Shown one piece after another: positions 36,501 through 46,903 of a stretch of DNA of 64,000 nt. Under the pieces are notes generated by a model. The model saw only the letters and a program-made list of their open reading frames with translations, was not told the origin of the DNA and did no database searches. The stretch is from Paenibacillus sp. V4I7 (GTDB lineage Bacteria > Bacillota > Bacilli > Paenibacillales > NBRC-103111). Location: NCBI RefSeq assembly GCF_030817275.1, contig NZ_JAUSZD010000002.1, positions 3,906,001 to 3,970,000 of the forward strand, read 5' to 3'. The position numbers were made by a program, and so were the translations under genes. Positions within the stretch are counted from its first letter, which is position 1; each line of letters opens with the position of its first letter.

Positions 36501-36537
36501 GGTACGGACTCCCTCCTCCCTAGTCGTTGCAGTAATT

Positions 36538-38385
36538 CTAAGTTGACTTCAATCGTTTTTCTAGGGCAATAATTTCAATAGCAATTTGTGCAGCTCTAAG
36601 ATGGTCGCCCGCGCGTTCAGCACGAACTCGTTCTTCTTTCTTACGTTCAACTTCTTCTTGCATTGGAACTTTGCGAATTTGGCGAATATAGTCGTCAATC
36701 ACTTGTTCGTTAATTCCATGACCAGCACCCATCATTACAATGGAACTAGCCAAGCTCTCCAGCTGTTCGTCTTGCAGCATGGCAATGTATCGGCTTGCAT
36801 CCGGCTCAGCATTCTGAGCGTAGTAAGCATATAAATAAGCAGCTAAGACTGCGTGAGCTTCAACATTGAATTGATCACCTAATTGTGCTTCCACTTGTGA
36901 GCAGACCTCACGGTCATGCATCATTACCGCCAATATTAACCGTTCTGCATTATGATAAGCGGGTAAAAGTGAAGGTGATTTTTTGAGTGTTCGTTCCACT
37001 GTTCTCCCATTATTCATAACATTATTCCACAGAATTGGTTTATTATCCCCCTCTGGTCGGTTTTTTTCCGATTGCAGCAAGATTTCGTGAAGGTCTAACT
37101 TCATCGCCTCATATGAAGATTCAGGGAATTCAGAAGCCAACTGTTTCAAATAATGTTCACGTTCCATCGGAGATTGAAGATGACTAATTAATTTGACAGC
37201 GGATTGCAGATAACGAAGTCTGTCACCGTCCTCATGCAACTTAAAATTTTTACGGATGTACAATAGCTTATATTTCATCGATGGCACGGCTGGCTCAATA
37301 ATTTCCCGTACGAATCGGTCAAAACCATAATTTCTTACATAATCATCTGGATCCTTGCCGTCTGGCAGCATAGCTACCGTGACTCGACTGCCTGTCTCTT
37401 CTAGAATAGGGATGCTTTTGAAAGCCGCTGATTGTCCCGCGTTATCTCCGTCGTAACAAACGACGATTTGGTCGGCGTTTCGGTTCAGCAGAGCGGCATG
37501 TTCCTTCGTTAATGCTGTCCCCATCGTGGCGACACCATTACTAATCCCCGCTTCCCATGCTTTAATAACATCCACATAGCCTTCAAAGAGAACTGCTTGT
37601 TGAAGTTTACGCATATTAGGTCTAGCCAAATGTAAGTTGTACATCGTCCGACTTTTATTAAAAAGAATGGATTCCGGACTATTTAAATATTTGGGCTGCG
37701 CATCGCCCATCGATCTGCCTCCGAACGCGATAACTTTGCCAGTAGAGTCGCAAATAGGGAACATGATGCGTTCCCGGAATTTATCCACATAGCCGTTACC
37801 TTCATGTTTGGCAGAGATTAAACCGCCCTTCTCCATCAGGGCTAAGTCGAACTCTCGTTTATCTAGCTGTTGAACGAGTGTGTCCCACATGGCCGGTGCA
37901 TAACCAATTTGGAAGGTATCGATCAGCTTATCCGATATTCCTCTTGAGGCCAAATAGCCTTTAGCCACTTTGCCTTGTTCCGTGTTGCCAAGTATATAAT
38001 GATACAATTTCGCGGTAAAATCATAAGCTTTTAACAAAGTTGCTTTCTCTTGCTGCTGCTCATTTTGCTCTTCTGTCGCTTCTTCCCAAGTGATTGGGAT
38101 ATCCGCTTCTTCAGCCAGCTTGCTAATGGCCTCAGAGAAGCTAAGTCCTTCGATTTCCATTACGAATCGAATCAAATTCCCACCCACATTACAACCAAAA
38201 CAACGATAAATTTGTTTTTCTGGTGTGACAGTGAATGAAGGACTTTTCTCAGAGTGGAATGGGCATAGCCCCTTCATATAATGCCCTTGCTTGCTCAAAT
38301 GTACGTGCCTACCAATGACATCAACAATGTCATGGCGCTTTAGTACAGCCTCAATGACCTCTTCAGGTATGCGTCCGTACCTCAT
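36538..38385 (-). CDS. dnaG: DNA primase DnaG
   Basis: 615 residues. CHC2 zinc finger ([11 protein letters not shown]...YRCFGC, about 41-65), TOPRIM core with [14 protein letters not shown] and [11 protein letters not shown], and a C-terminal helicase-binding region. Synthesises RNA primers for Okazaki fragments. Upstream of sigA. Confidence 0.97.
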   Translation of the reverse strand: MRYGRIPEEVIEAVLKRHDIVDVIGRHVHLSKQGHYMKGLCPFHSEKSPSFTVTPEKQIYRCFGCNVGGNLIRFVMEIEGLSFSEAISKLAEEADIPITWEEATEEQNEQQQEKATLLKAYDFTAKLYHYILGNTEQGKVAKGYLASRGISDKLIDTFQIGYAPAMWDTLVQQLDKREFDLALMEKGGLISAKHEGNGYVDKFRERIMFPICDSTGKVIAFGGRSMGDAQPKYLNSPESILFNKSRTMYNLHLARPNMRKLQQAVLFEGYVDVIKAWEAGISNGVATMGTALTKEHAALLNRNADQIVVCYDGDNAGQSAAFKSIPILEETGSRVTVAMLPDGKDPDDYVRNYGFDRFVREIIEPAVPSMKYKLLYIRKNFKLHEDGDRLRYLQSAVKLISHLQSPMEREHYLKQLASEFPESSYEAMKLDLHEILLQSEKNRPEGDNKPILWNNVMNNGRTVERTLKKSPSLLPAYHNAERLILAVMMHDREVCSQVEAQLGDQFNVEAHAVLAAYLYAYYAQNAEPDASRYIAMLQDEQLESLASSIVMMGAGHGINEQVIDDYIRQIRKVPMQEEVERKKEERVRAERAGDHLRAAQIAIEIIALEKRLKST

Positions 38386-38434
38386 TTTTGTTCCACCTAC
38401 AATTCAGGTCGCTTTTCCGACTAATTACTATTCG

Positions 38435-38899
38435 CTACTTGTTTTCGATTTCCTGCAAATATTTTAAAAGTTTTGTCAAACCATGTAGAAAATTTTGCCG
38501 ATCTGCCTCCGTAAATGGTTTTGGCCCCTTCGAATGCTTTCCGCTTCTGCGCATTTTTGCCGATGCGTGGCGTCGATCCAACAGGAAATCAATCGAACTA
38601 TCGGTATATTCCTGCCCTCGATTCGTTAAGCAAATAGATCCCTTAGCCAATCCTAAGGCGGCGAGTCCAAAATCTTGTGTCACCAAAATATCACCTTGCT
38701 GAATCTGATTGGCAATATATAAATCGACAGATTGATCGGAACGGTCCACTTGAACGACCTTCACGCCAGGGTTCTCCTTCATCCGATGATCGAAAGAAGC
38801 AACTAGTACAACTTGTACACCAAACTGCCTACCTGCTTGCTCAATTTCGGATTTTACTGGACAAGCATCGGCATCAACGATAATACTTCTTGCTCGCAT
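38435..38899 (-). CDS. yqxD: YaiI/YqxD family (DUF188) protein
   Basis: 154 residues. IIVDADACPVKSEI, DQSVDLYIANQ and DILVTQDFGLAALGLAKG are the conserved acidic blocks of DUF188, a PIN/NYN-like nuclease fold. Its position between yqfL and dnaG is that of yqxD in B. subtilis. Biochemical role unproven. Confidence 0.93.
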   Translation of the reverse strand: MRARSIIVDADACPVKSEIEQAGRQFGVQVVLVASFDHRMKENPGVKVVQVDRSDQSVDLYIANQIQQGDILVTQDFGLAALGLAKGSICLTNRGQEYTDSSIDFLLDRRHASAKMRRSGKHSKGPKPFTEADRQNFLHGLTKLLKYLQEIENK

Positions 38900-38990
38900 A
38901 CAGTTCAGCCCCTGCTCTCTAGACGAAATCTCACCGTACTATTATATACGATGGACTTACAAAAAATCCTGCAAGGGTAAACATAAAACC

Positions 38991-39806
38991 TTACTGGACT
39001 CTTTCGATATGGTCCATGATTAAACTTGCAGTCTCTTCAACGGCACGGTTGGAAACATCAAAGATGACGCAACCTATTTTGCTCATAATATTGTCAGCAA
39101 AAGCCAGTTCTATTTTAATACGTTCTACATTTGCGTAGGTTGCATTTTCTGCAAGCCCAAGTGTACGCAGCCGTTCTTGGCGAATAACATTCAATTTATC
39201 CGGGTCGATCCTTAGTCCAATGATCTTATCCTTTGGAACGGTATAAATGGCAGCAGGCGGCTGCATTTCAGGTACCAATGGAACATTAGCGACCTTAAAT
39301 CTTTTGTGCGCTAAGTACATAGATAAGGGTGTTTTGGACGTACGAGAAACGCCCAATAAGATGATGTCTGCTTTTTGTATGCCGCTAAAATCCCGACCGT
39401 CGTCATATTTGACCGCGAATTCAACTGCTTCAACTTTTTTGAAATAATCCTCATCGAGCGGATGAATCATTCCCGGTTGTCGGCGAGGCTCTTGCCGTAA
39501 TGCTTGCCCTAAGGTAGCAACAACCGGCCCAAGCAAGTCAATATGCGGGATATCGTACTCCTTCGCCTTGGCAATCAGATCGTCGCGCAGTTCCGGTATA
39601 ACTAGAGTAAACACGACAATTCCGCCATGTATTCTAATGGCATTAATGACTTTATCTATTCCTTCAAAATCATGGATAAATGGAGCTCTCATAATTTCAA
39701 CGGGTACAGGATGAAACTGCATCGCAGCTGCACGTACGACTGATTCCCCCGTTTCCCCAACTGAATCCGAAACAACGTATACGCGAGTAGGTAGTGGGTG
39801 GTCCAT
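38991..39806 (-). CDS. yqfL: Pyruvate, phosphate dikinase / PEP synthase regulatory protein
   Basis: 271 residues. N-terminal VYVVSDSVGETGESVVRAA and P-loop-like ILLGVSRTSKTPLSMYLA are diagnostic for the bifunctional kinase/phosphorylase that switches PPDK or PEP synthase. In B. subtilis this gene (yqfL, ccpN-linked regulation) follows glyS; here glyQS is absent and recO is the next gene upstream. Confidence 0.94.
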   Translation of the reverse strand: MDHPLPTRVYVVSDSVGETGESVVRAAAMQFHPVPVEIMRAPFIHDFEGIDKVINAIRIHGGIVVFTLVIPELRDDLIAKAKEYDIPHIDLLGPVVATLGQALRQEPRRQPGMIHPLDEDYFKKVEAVEFAVKYDDGRDFSGIQKADIILLGVSRTSKTPLSMYLAHKRFKVANVPLVPEMQPPAAIYTVPKDKIIGLRIDPDKLNVIRQERLRTLGLAENATYANVERIKIELAFADNIMSKIGCVIFDVSNRAVEETASLIMDHIERVQ

Positions 39807-39889
39807 TCCCTAAGCCCCTTTCAGCAGGGACGAGGCCCTACATTAGTCATTTGTATGTAAAGTAGACGCAAACAGAACGAAAGCATGAG

Positions 39890-39934
39890 AAAAACCTCAC
39901 CGATATGCGGACAGCACAAAGGCGAGGTGTTTTC
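39890..39934 (-). terminator. Intrinsic terminator of the era-recO end of the operon
   Basis: ACCTCGCC...GGTGAGGT (one G-U pair) with a 19-nt loop, followed by TTTTTCTC on the minus strand, about 50 nt after the recO stop. It marks the place where glyQS would lie in B. subtilis. Confidence 0.7.
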
Positions 39935-39983
39935 CACCACATCATATCAAAGCCGAAATCACATGTCAAATTAGTCATCATCA

Positions 39984-40733
39984 CTATATATTGTATTTTT
40001 CCATTTGTTCAATAAAGCCTCTGGATTTCCACTGAATACCAATGTGAATATCCATATAAGCTCGCATACAGGTCTTCAACTGCGCTTTCGTTTCATCCTT
40101 TACCTGAACGGCACCAAGTCTGCGCATATCCATGCGAGGAAATATTTTCAGAAGCTTAAGCGCTCCTTCACCGATTGGAATAGCCGCAGCATCTTTGTAT
40201 CGACAGCGAGCACATAAAGTCCCCCCCATTGCAGGGCTAAGGGTCGTAATCCCCGAAGTTTCTCCACAGGAAACACAAGCATTTGTCACAGGAAGATAAC
40301 CGGCTAGATCAAACATCTTCATTTCGTAGAGGTGAACGACGATCTGCATGTCCTTGCCCTCTTCAATAGCCATTAGTCCAGCTTTCAGCTGCTCAAATAT
40401 ATAAGTGCTGCCCTCTTCATCGCCAAGCATTCGGTCTGTCATCTCCACCAAATAGGAAGCATGCGCAGACATATGTAAATCTTCTCGCAAAGCATGATGG
40501 GCTTCGATAATCTCCGCACTATTCAGAGACCCCATCTGACCCTTTTGTTTGAAAAAAACAAAATCGCCGTACGTAAAAAGCTGCGTAACGGCGGCATGTC
40601 GACTTTTCACTTTTTTAGCACCCCGAGCCATGACACCAACTTTACCTAGCTCGGGGGTGAATAAACTAATAATCTTGTTTCCCTCTCCATAGTCCATACT
40701 ACGGAGTACAATCCCCTGTACGCTGCGCAGCAA
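39984..40733 (-). CDS. recO: DNA repair protein RecO
   Basis: 249 residues from TTG 40733 (MLRSVQGIVLRSMDYGEGNK), selected because GGGGGA lies 6 nt upstream and the family starts here; the frame extends 14 codons further. OB fold, then helical domain with a Cys4 zinc site (CVSCG...CARC). Mediates RecA loading through RecF-RecO-RecR. Directly downstream of yqzL and era. Confidence 0.94.
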   Translation of the reverse strand: MLRSVQGIVLRSMDYGEGNKIISLFTPELGKVGVMARGAKKVKSRHAAVTQLFTYGDFVFFKQKGQMGSLNSAEIIEAHHALREDLHMSAHASYLVEMTDRMLGDEEGSTYIFEQLKAGLMAIEEGKDMQIVVHLYEMKMFDLAGYLPVTNACVSCGETSGITTLSPAMGGTLCARCRYKDAAAIPIGEGALKLLKIFPRMDMRRLGAVQVKDETKAQLKTCMRAYMDIHIGIQWKSRGFIEQMEKYNI

Positions 40734-40786
40734 ATGACTTCCCCCATGAATGCCGCTCTGAAACTTACGAGCCAATGAATATGACT

Positions 40787-40939
40787 TTACATATTCAGCC
40801 CTTCGAGCGGCTCTTCGTTACTTTGATCCTCTTCCTGTACATCAGTGTCCATACCCGGTTCTCCGGAAACTTGTTTATACAGCAGATAGGCATCTACATC
40901 ACCGGTCTTTGAAAAATACGTCCACGAAAAATCTTTCAT
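40787..40939 (-). CDS. yqzL: YqzL family small protein
   Basis: 50 residues from ATG 40939, with GGGGAGG 9 nt upstream. MKDFSWTYFSKTGDVDAYLLYK is the YqzL hallmark; the acidic tail (DVQEEDQSNEEPLEG) is longer than in B. subtilis. It lies between era and recO, exactly as in Bacillus. Function unknown. Confidence 0.88.
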   Translation of the reverse strand: MKDFSWTYFSKTGDVDAYLLYKQVSGEPGMDTDVQEEDQSNEEPLEGLNM

Positions 40940-41036
40940 GTTCAGCATCCTCCCCATTGAACGTGATGTTTATTAGGATGCGCAGAGGAAGCTTCTCTAT
41001 ACGAGATAAAAACTGGAACTGTTAGGAAAAAACCTG

Positions 41037-41936
41037 TTAGTCGTGGCGGAAGCCAAGATCACGCAGAACTCTGTCTTGATTTCTCCAGTCTTTTTTCACT
41101 TTAACCCACAGCTCCAAGAAAGTTTTGGAACCAAGCAGCGTCTCGATATCACGACGAGCCTGCCGTCCAATTTCTTTGAGTAAACTTCCTTGTTTGCCAA
41201 TGACGATACCTTTTTGCGAATCTCGTTCAACAAATATGACAGCTGAAATATGGACTACACCATTGGGCTCGACACGCATGTCTTCAATCTGGACGGCAAT
41301 GGAATGCGGAATTTCTTCCCGCGTCAAATGCAAGATTTTCTCACGTACGAGTTCAGCACATACGAATTGTTCGGGGTGATCCGTAATTTGGTCGGCTGGA
41401 TAATATTGTGGACCTTCCGGCAAATAACGAACAATTTGTTCCAACAGTGTTGTTACATTGTTACCCTTGAGAGCAGAAACAGGCACGATTTCAGCAAAGT
41501 CATACAAATCTTTGTAGTTTGTAATAATCGCCAGCAGCGCTTCAGGCTGAACAAGGTCAATTTTGTTTAAAACCAGAATAACAGGCGTTTCAACATGCTT
41601 CAGCTGCTCAATAATATAACGGTCACCGCCGCCAATCCCTTCGGCAACATCCACCAAAAACAGCACCGCATCCACTTCCCCAAGCGTTCCATGCGCCACT
41701 TTACTCATGTAATCGCCTAATTTGGAAGTCGGTTTATGAATACCTGGCGTATCCAGGAAAACAATTTGGCCGTTATTGGATGTATAAACCCCATGGATTT
41801 TGTTTCTTGTTGTCTGAGGCTTATCTGACATGATAGCAATTTTTTGCCCGATGATTTGGTTCATCAGCGTTGATTTCCCAACGTTCGGACGTCCGATGAT
41901 AGCGACAAAGCCTGATTTAAATTCTTTTTTAGCCAC
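41037..41936 (-). CDS. era: GTPase Era
   Basis: 299 residues. G1 [10 protein letters not shown]3 DTPGIHKP, G4 NKID, and C-terminal KH domain with [19 protein letters not shown]. Assists 16S rRNA maturation and 30S assembly. Follows cdd by 6 bp in the conserved operon. Confidence 0.98.
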   Translation of the reverse strand: MAKKEFKSGFVAIIGRPNVGKSTLMNQIIGQKIAIMSDKPQTTRNKIHGVYTSNNGQIVFLDTPGIHKPTSKLGDYMSKVAHGTLGEVDAVLFLVDVAEGIGGGDRYIIEQLKHVETPVILVLNKIDLVQPEALLAIITNYKDLYDFAEIVPVSALKGNNVTTLLEQIVRYLPEGPQYYPADQITDHPEQFVCAELVREKILHLTREEIPHSIAVQIEDMRVEPNGVVHISAVIFVERDSQKGIVIGKQGSLLKEIGRQARRDIETLLGSKTFLELWVKVKKDWRNQDRVLRDLGFRHD

Positions 41937-41942
41937 TTCTAG

Positions 41943-42356
41943 TTATCCTCCATTTATATGCAAATCTTTCGTTGTGAAAGCACCCGGTAATAAGGCAGAC
42001 ACGGTCGTTTCTGCAACATCACCTTTCAGATTGCCTAGGTAAACTGGCATATCCGGTTCACACAGTTCCACTAATACCTGACGGCACACACCACATGGGG
42101 AAATAGGACCTTCTGTGTCCCCCATAACCGCAATAGCTTGAAAGGAACCTGCCTTATGACCATCCGCGATGGCACGGAATAACGCGGTTCGTTCAGCGCA
42201 GTTGGTCGGTCCGTATGCGGCATTTTCTACGTTGCAGCCATAGTGTATATCACCGTTTGCATCCAGAAGCGCCGCACCAACTTGAAAATTCGAATAAGGC
42301 ACATAGGCTCTTTTCATGGCTTCTTTCGCGTGTTGAATGAGTTCTTGTTGATTCAT
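41943..42356 (-). CDS. cdd: Cytidine deaminase
   Basis: 137 residues from ATG 42356 (MNQQELIQHA); two earlier in-frame starts overlap the ribosome binding site. Zinc site: CNVENAAYGPTNCAERTALF and PCGVCRQVL. Homotetrameric small form. Deaminates cytidine and deoxycytidine. Between dgkA and era as in Bacillus. Confidence 0.96.
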   Translation of the reverse strand: MNQQELIQHAKEAMKRAYVPYSNFQVGAALLDANGDIHYGCNVENAAYGPTNCAERTALFRAIADGHKAGSFQAIAVMGDTEGPISPCGVCRQVLVELCEPDMPVYLGNLKGDVAETTVSALLPGAFTTKDLHINGG

Positions 42357-42388
42357 AACCATCAACCTACTTTCATTTTATATTACCG

Positions 42389-43093
42389 TTATAGCATGTT
42401 AAGGCAGGATAAAGCGAGGATTGTGACCATGATGCCAATGAGTGCTCCTAGAATTAGTGCTGGAAATGGTCTCTTCCTTTTGTCATACAGCATAATAAAA
42501 ATAAGTACAGATAGCGTGTATGCAAGCAGTGCAACTATCGTTTGCGAGACGAAAATCGTAATGACAGTAGCAATTGCAAAGGCAATAGCCGTCAACAAGC
42601 TAGGTCGCACCAATTTTCCTTTATCTGAGAAACGCGTCTCAATTACGATGACCGTTAATACAACAAGGGCAATAAGGACCCATATCGTTCCCGCGGATAC
42701 CGGAGTATCCTGCATTCTTGAATTTCGCAGCAAGAGATCGATAGGCTCATAGAATACAATCATGCCAACAATCACTGCAAAACCTGCGGACACCAATACG
42801 GACGCCGCGGCGACGTCCTTCGCAATTTTGGCTAACGGATGGCGATCAGGCATAGCCAGATCCACGGTTTTCTCCACAGCCGTATTGATGAGCTCAGTTA
42901 CAATCATTAGCGTTACCGCCAGCAGAATAAACAGAATGTCCGTTTTGGGCAGATGGATTAAAAGCGCTGCCAACAAAACAAGAAAAGCAACGCAAAAATG
43001 GAATTTCATATTGCGCTGCGTATCTAAAGCATATTTGATTCCTTCATAGGCATACCGGAAGCTCCTGCGCCATTTACGGAAGCCGTCCGACAT
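42389..43093 (-). CDS. dgkA: Diacylglycerol/undecaprenol kinase with C-terminal membrane extension
   Basis: 234 residues. Residues 1-120 are a complete DgkA-type kinase (TELINTAVEKTVDL, KIAKDVAAASVLV). About 110 further residues add three or four membrane segments absent from the 123-residue B. subtilis enzyme. Phosphorylates lipid alcohol, probably undecaprenol. Start overlaps ybeY by one base. Confidence 0.9.
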   Translation of the reverse strand: MSDGFRKWRRSFRYAYEGIKYALDTQRNMKFHFCVAFLVLLAALLIHLPKTDILFILLAVTLMIVTELINTAVEKTVDLAMPDRHPLAKIAKDVAAASVLVSAGFAVIVGMIVFYEPIDLLLRNSRMQDTPVSAGTIWVLIALVVLTVIVIETRFSDKGKLVRPSLLTAIAFAIATVITIFVSQTIVALLAYTLSVLIFIMLYDKRKRPFPALILGALIGIMVTILALSCLNML

Positions 43094-43629
43094 TAGCGGG
43101 TCAAACCTGCCTTCTGCAAAATGTCCTCCTGCTTAGCGAACATAATCTTCTCTTCCTCTTCACTTTGGTGATCATAGCCGATCAAGTGTAGGAACCCATG
43201 AACGAATAGAAATCCGAGCTCACGCTCAACGGAATGCCCATAATCTTCGGCCTGAGCGATGGCACGGGGAACCGAAATGATAATATCCCCTAAAGGCTCA
43301 ATGAACCCTTCAGACACCGTCTCACCGTCTTGAAGATCATCTGGGTCGCCTTCACCCTCATCCTCGTAGTTGATCCGAATTTCATCCTCTCCGAACTCGC
43401 TCATCGCAAAAGAGAGCACATCGGTCGGTTTATCTAAATCACGGTACTGTTTATTAAGCTCTTGAATCGCTTCATCGTCTACGAAGGTAAGGGCAACTTC
43501 CCCCTCCGTAACGCCTTCAAGCTCGCCTGCTAAGCGCAGCAGATCTTCAAGCTTTTCAATAAAAGCAGGCGTGATTTCTTTCACTTCTTGCTCACTGCTC
43601 CACTCTAGCGTTAAATCCATACTTGCCAT
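43093..43629 (-). CDS. ybeY: Endoribonuclease YbeY
   Basis: 178 residues. Zinc-binding HGFLHLIGYDHQSEEE matches the HGxLHLxGYDH family motif. Somewhat long for the family because of an acidic insertion (EDEGEGDPDDLQDGETVSEG). Acts in 16S rRNA 3' processing and ribosome quality control. Coupled to dgkA. Confidence 0.95.
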   Translation of the reverse strand: MASMDLTLEWSSEQEVKEITPAFIEKLEDLLRLAGELEGVTEGEVALTFVDDEAIQELNKQYRDLDKPTDVLSFAMSEFGEDEIRINYEDEGEGDPDDLQDGETVSEGFIEPLGDIIISVPRAIAQAEDYGHSVERELGFLFVHGFLHLIGYDHQSEEEEKIMFAKQEDILQKAGLTR

Positions 43630-43662
43630 TATGTGCCCTCCTTTAATTCGTCGTTGATATCA

Positions 43663-45894
43663 TCAAGCCCCTGATTTCTTTGGAGCTAGCTCACTTGGAT
43701 ATTCGATCCTTGCGTGAAAGATTCCTAGCAAGGTTTCGTTTAATGTTTTGGCAATCTTATCGAGCTCTTTGAGCGTGAGATCACACTCATTAAATTGGCC
43801 GTCGTCCAAACGAGACTTAATAATTTTGTGCACCATTGAATCGATTTGTTCAAGCGTCGGATTACGCAGTGATCGAACAGCAGCCTCCACGCTATCCGCT
43901 ATCCCCACAATGGCTGCTTCTTTGGATTGCGCTTTGGGCCCTGGGTAACGAAAATCCTCTTCGCGGATTTCTTTCTCACTGCCTTCTTCTTCAGCTTGTT
44001 TCACCGCTTTATGATAGAAAAAGTGCAGCAGTGTCGTCCCATGATGTTGTTCAGCAATGTCTCGTATCGGCTTAGGCATTTTGAAATCCTTAAGCATTTC
44101 AACGCCATCACGAGGGTGTGCTATGATGATGGACTTACTTAGATTGGGATCAATTCGATCATGCGGATTCTCAATGTTCGTTTGATTTTCTATAAAGTAG
44201 CTTGGACGCTTTGTCTTGCCAATATCATGATAATAAGAACCAACTCGGCACAGCAGCCCGTCAGCTCCGATGGATTCAGCTGCAGCCTCCGACAAATTAC
44301 CCACCATGACACTGTGATGATAAGTCCCCGGTGTCTCCGTAAGCAGCTTGCGCAGTAAAGGATGATTCGGATTAGAGAGCTCCACCAATTTGAGCGGAGA
44401 TAGAATCCCGAATGCGACCTCGAAAAAGGGCAGCAGCCCAATTACGAACACAACCGTTAATAATCCGCCTGCAGCCGCGAAAGAAAGCGACAGAAGGGCT
44501 TCTCTCTGCTGAAAATGATCTTCCATCAACAACATCGAAGTAATCGTTAGCATGGAGAAGAAGGCAATCATGAGACCAGCTTTTAGAATGGTAGCCCGTT
44601 GGCTTGCCCTTTGAATCGTAAACACTGCACTAAAACAAATAGCCAAGCTAACTAAGCCGTACCGGTAGTCAAAAAGCAACACATGCTCCGTATTAAAGAT
44701 AATACTTGCCATTAAGGAGAATAAGACCGATGCAATAAACGCGAGCGGAGCATCCAGTAAAATGGCAATCAGGATGCTTCCTAACGCGGTCGGAGCCAGA
44801 TAACCAATATAAGGATAATCTAGATTTTGCACAAGAGAGATCATTTTCATTCCCATGACATTGATAAGAAATATAAGAATGAGCATCACGAGCTGAGAAT
44901 TATTGTACTTGATCGGCAACGTGCTTTGTCGGACAAACATATAAATGGCGAATGACAAAAGAGCCGAAAGAATACTGAGCCCTAATTGCGGCAAATAGTT
45001 CGCTTTATCCTTCAAAAGCTCTAGTTTATCCAGCCTAGCGTATATCTCTTCCGTTATGACATCCCCGACTTTAACGAGAACATCATTCTTATTGATATAA
45101 ACTGGTTTCACGCTCTCTCTGGCTTGTCCTTTAGCATCATCGGTGCCCTTTTGATCAAAAAATTTATTTGGCGTTATTAGCGCTCTGGCGATTTCGGTAA
45201 CCATTTCACGGGACGTGTTCTTCGTCAGATTCGATGTATTTACAAGCTCAGCAACTTTAGCTCGGGCCGTCTGCGCATCCAAGATTTGATCATTCATCAA
45301 TTTGCTAATGATGTCTTTCGTCACAGGACGCATAGCCGCTAAATCATCTTTGGTCAACCTCGGAAGCTTAAAAAAAGTTTCCTCCGGCAGCGGGTAGTGC
45401 TGTTCGGCAAGCCCCTGCTGGATCTGTTCAAGCAGCAAATCGTTATATTGACCGCTGATACGAAGTGACTTAATAGATTGATTTTGCATATCGCTGATTA
45501 GCTGTGGAATAGCCCGACGATAAATGCTGACTTTGTCATCGAATTTCACTTCTTCATCCGCATTGATTTGCAACAATTTATCATAAATAACATCAATCAG
45601 CGTATCATTTTTGAGATTCACAATTCGATAAACGGGTTGGACGCGCTTGGCAGCGTCTTCTTTCGCTTGTTCAGTAGCAATTGCGTTTTCAATCTGTCTA
45701 GGTGCATAAATCGTTTTTTCACTGGTCGTTCCTAACACTATGTCATAGACTTGCGGCACAAGCTTGGCATAAAGGGACATATAAAAAATTAAAGCCAGCA
45801 AGAGAAACAACAGTACCCGTATACCTGTACTGTATTTCCATCCGTTCAGCTGGTAATGAAATTTGCCTTTCATTTGCACTTCATTTTTCTTCAC
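43663..45894 (-). CDS. pgpH: 7TM-HD phosphodiesterase (YqfF/PgpH)
   Basis: 743 residues. One N-terminal membrane segment, an extracellular 7TMR-HDED domain (about 60-300), seven membrane segments (about 305-510), then a cytoplasmic HD domain with HHSVMVGNLSEAAAE and GSYYHDIGKTKRP. Known PgpH proteins hydrolyse c-di-AMP. Between phoH and ybeY as in B. subtilis. Confidence 0.95.
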   Translation of the reverse strand: MKKNEVQMKGKFHYQLNGWKYSTGIRVLLFLLLALIFYMSLYAKLVPQVYDIVLGTTSEKTIYAPRQIENAIATEQAKEDAAKRVQPVYRIVNLKNDTLIDVIYDKLLQINADEEVKFDDKVSIYRRAIPQLISDMQNQSIKSLRISGQYNDLLLEQIQQGLAEQHYPLPEETFFKLPRLTKDDLAAMRPVTKDIISKLMNDQILDAQTARAKVAELVNTSNLTKNTSREMVTEIARALITPNKFFDQKGTDDAKGQARESVKPVYINKNDVLVKVGDVITEEIYARLDKLELLKDKANYLPQLGLSILSALLSFAIYMFVRQSTLPIKYNNSQLVMLILIFLINVMGMKMISLVQNLDYPYIGYLAPTALGSILIAILLDAPLAFIASVLFSLMASIIFNTEHVLLFDYRYGLVSLAICFSAVFTIQRASQRATILKAGLMIAFFSMLTITSMLLMEDHFQQREALLSLSFAAAGGLLTVVFVIGLLPFFEVAFGILSPLKLVELSNPNHPLLRKLLTETPGTYHHSVMVGNLSEAAAESIGADGLLCRVGSYYHDIGKTKRPSYFIENQTNIENPHDRIDPNLSKSIIIAHPRDGVEMLKDFKMPKPIRDIAEQHHGTTLLHFFYHKAVKQAEEEGSEKEIREEDFRYPGPKAQSKEAAIVGIADSVEAAVRSLRNPTLEQIDSMVHKIIKSRLDDGQFNECDLTLKELDKIAKTLNETLLGIFHARIEYPSELAPKKSGA

Positions 45895-45931
45895 GGAAGG
45901 TCATTCCTCTCTACCTAACAACCCTGCTCAG

Positions 45932-46897
45932 TTACTTATCATTTTCAGCATTGTACGCAACAATGATTTTCTGAACAAGTGAATGTCGAACCACATCCTG
46001 CTCATCAAAATAAATAAAGCCAAGTTCCTCGATATCACTGAGAATACGGTTAGCTTCTACGAGACCGGACGATTTACCACGCGGTAAATCAATTTGAGTA
46101 ACGTCCCCGGTAATCACCATTTTGGAACCGAAACCAAGTCTTGTCAGAAACATTTTCATTTGTTCAGGTGTTGTATTTTGCGCTTCATCCAGAATGATGA
46201 AAGAATCATCTAACGTTCTACCGCGCATATAAGCCAGTGGCGCAATCTCGATAAGTCCTCGTTCTAATGACTTGGCTACCTGATCAGGTCCAAGGACATC
46301 ATTAAGAGCATCATACAATGGGCGTAAATAGGGGTCAACTTTTTCCTGCAAGTCCCCCGGCAGAAAGCCCAGACTTTCCCCAGCCTCAACAGCAGGGCGT
46401 GTTAATACAATCCTTTTGACAGCCCCTTCTTTAAGTCTCGTCACGGCAAGTACAACAGCCAAATAGGTTTTACCTGTACCTGCGGGTCCAATTCCGAAGA
46501 CGATATCTTTTTTCTTGATCGTCTCGACATACTTCCGTTGTCCGATCGTTTTGACCCGAATAGGTTTACCCCGATGTGTTGTAGTAATTTCACCTTTGAA
46601 CAAATCAAGCAATTGTTCCGTTTTCATCTGCTTCGCAAGTTCAACCGCATACAAAACATCCCGTTCTGTCAACGTATAATTATTACGGATGAGCTGTAAA
46701 AGAACCTCAAAAAGCTGCTGAAGTGAGTTCACTTCCGCAGCAGCCCCTTGTATCGTTATTTCGGCTTCACGCGTATAGATTTGTGCGGGAATCTCCCGTT
46801 CGATGACATGCAGAAATTTATCCTGCGGTCCGAACAAGGCTAGTCCTTCAACCGGATTCTTCAATGTTATTTTCACAGATTGCGCGTATTCTACCAA
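45932..46897 (-). CDS. phoH: PhoH family ATPase
   Basis: 321 residues. KH-like N-terminal part (about 1-110), Walker A GPAGTGKT (137-144) and Walker B FIILDEAQN. No PIN domain, unlike the paralogue at 169-1500. Sits between yqfD and yqfF as in B. subtilis and is 6 bp from yqfD. RNA-related function probable; ybeY linkage is common. Confidence 0.95.
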   Translation of the reverse strand: MVEYAQSVKITLKNPVEGLALFGPQDKFLHVIEREIPAQIYTREAEITIQGAAAEVNSLQQLFEVLLQLIRNNYTLTERDVLYAVELAKQMKTEQLLDLFKGEITTTHRGKPIRVKTIGQRKYVETIKKKDIVFGIGPAGTGKTYLAVVLAVTRLKEGAVKRIVLTRPAVEAGESLGFLPGDLQEKVDPYLRPLYDALNDVLGPDQVAKSLERGLIEIAPLAYMRGRTLDDSFIILDEAQNTTPEQMKMFLTRLGFGSKMVITGDVTQIDLPRGKSSGLVEANRILSDIEELGFIYFDEQDVVRHSLVQKIIVAYNAENDK

Positions 46898-46903
46898 CAG
46901 GCC

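Noticed and set aside
169..46897. Two PhoH genes (169-1500 and 45932-46897) as a recent duplication
   Set aside because: They belong to distinct subfamilies (with and without PIN), each in its normal Bacillus neighbourhood.
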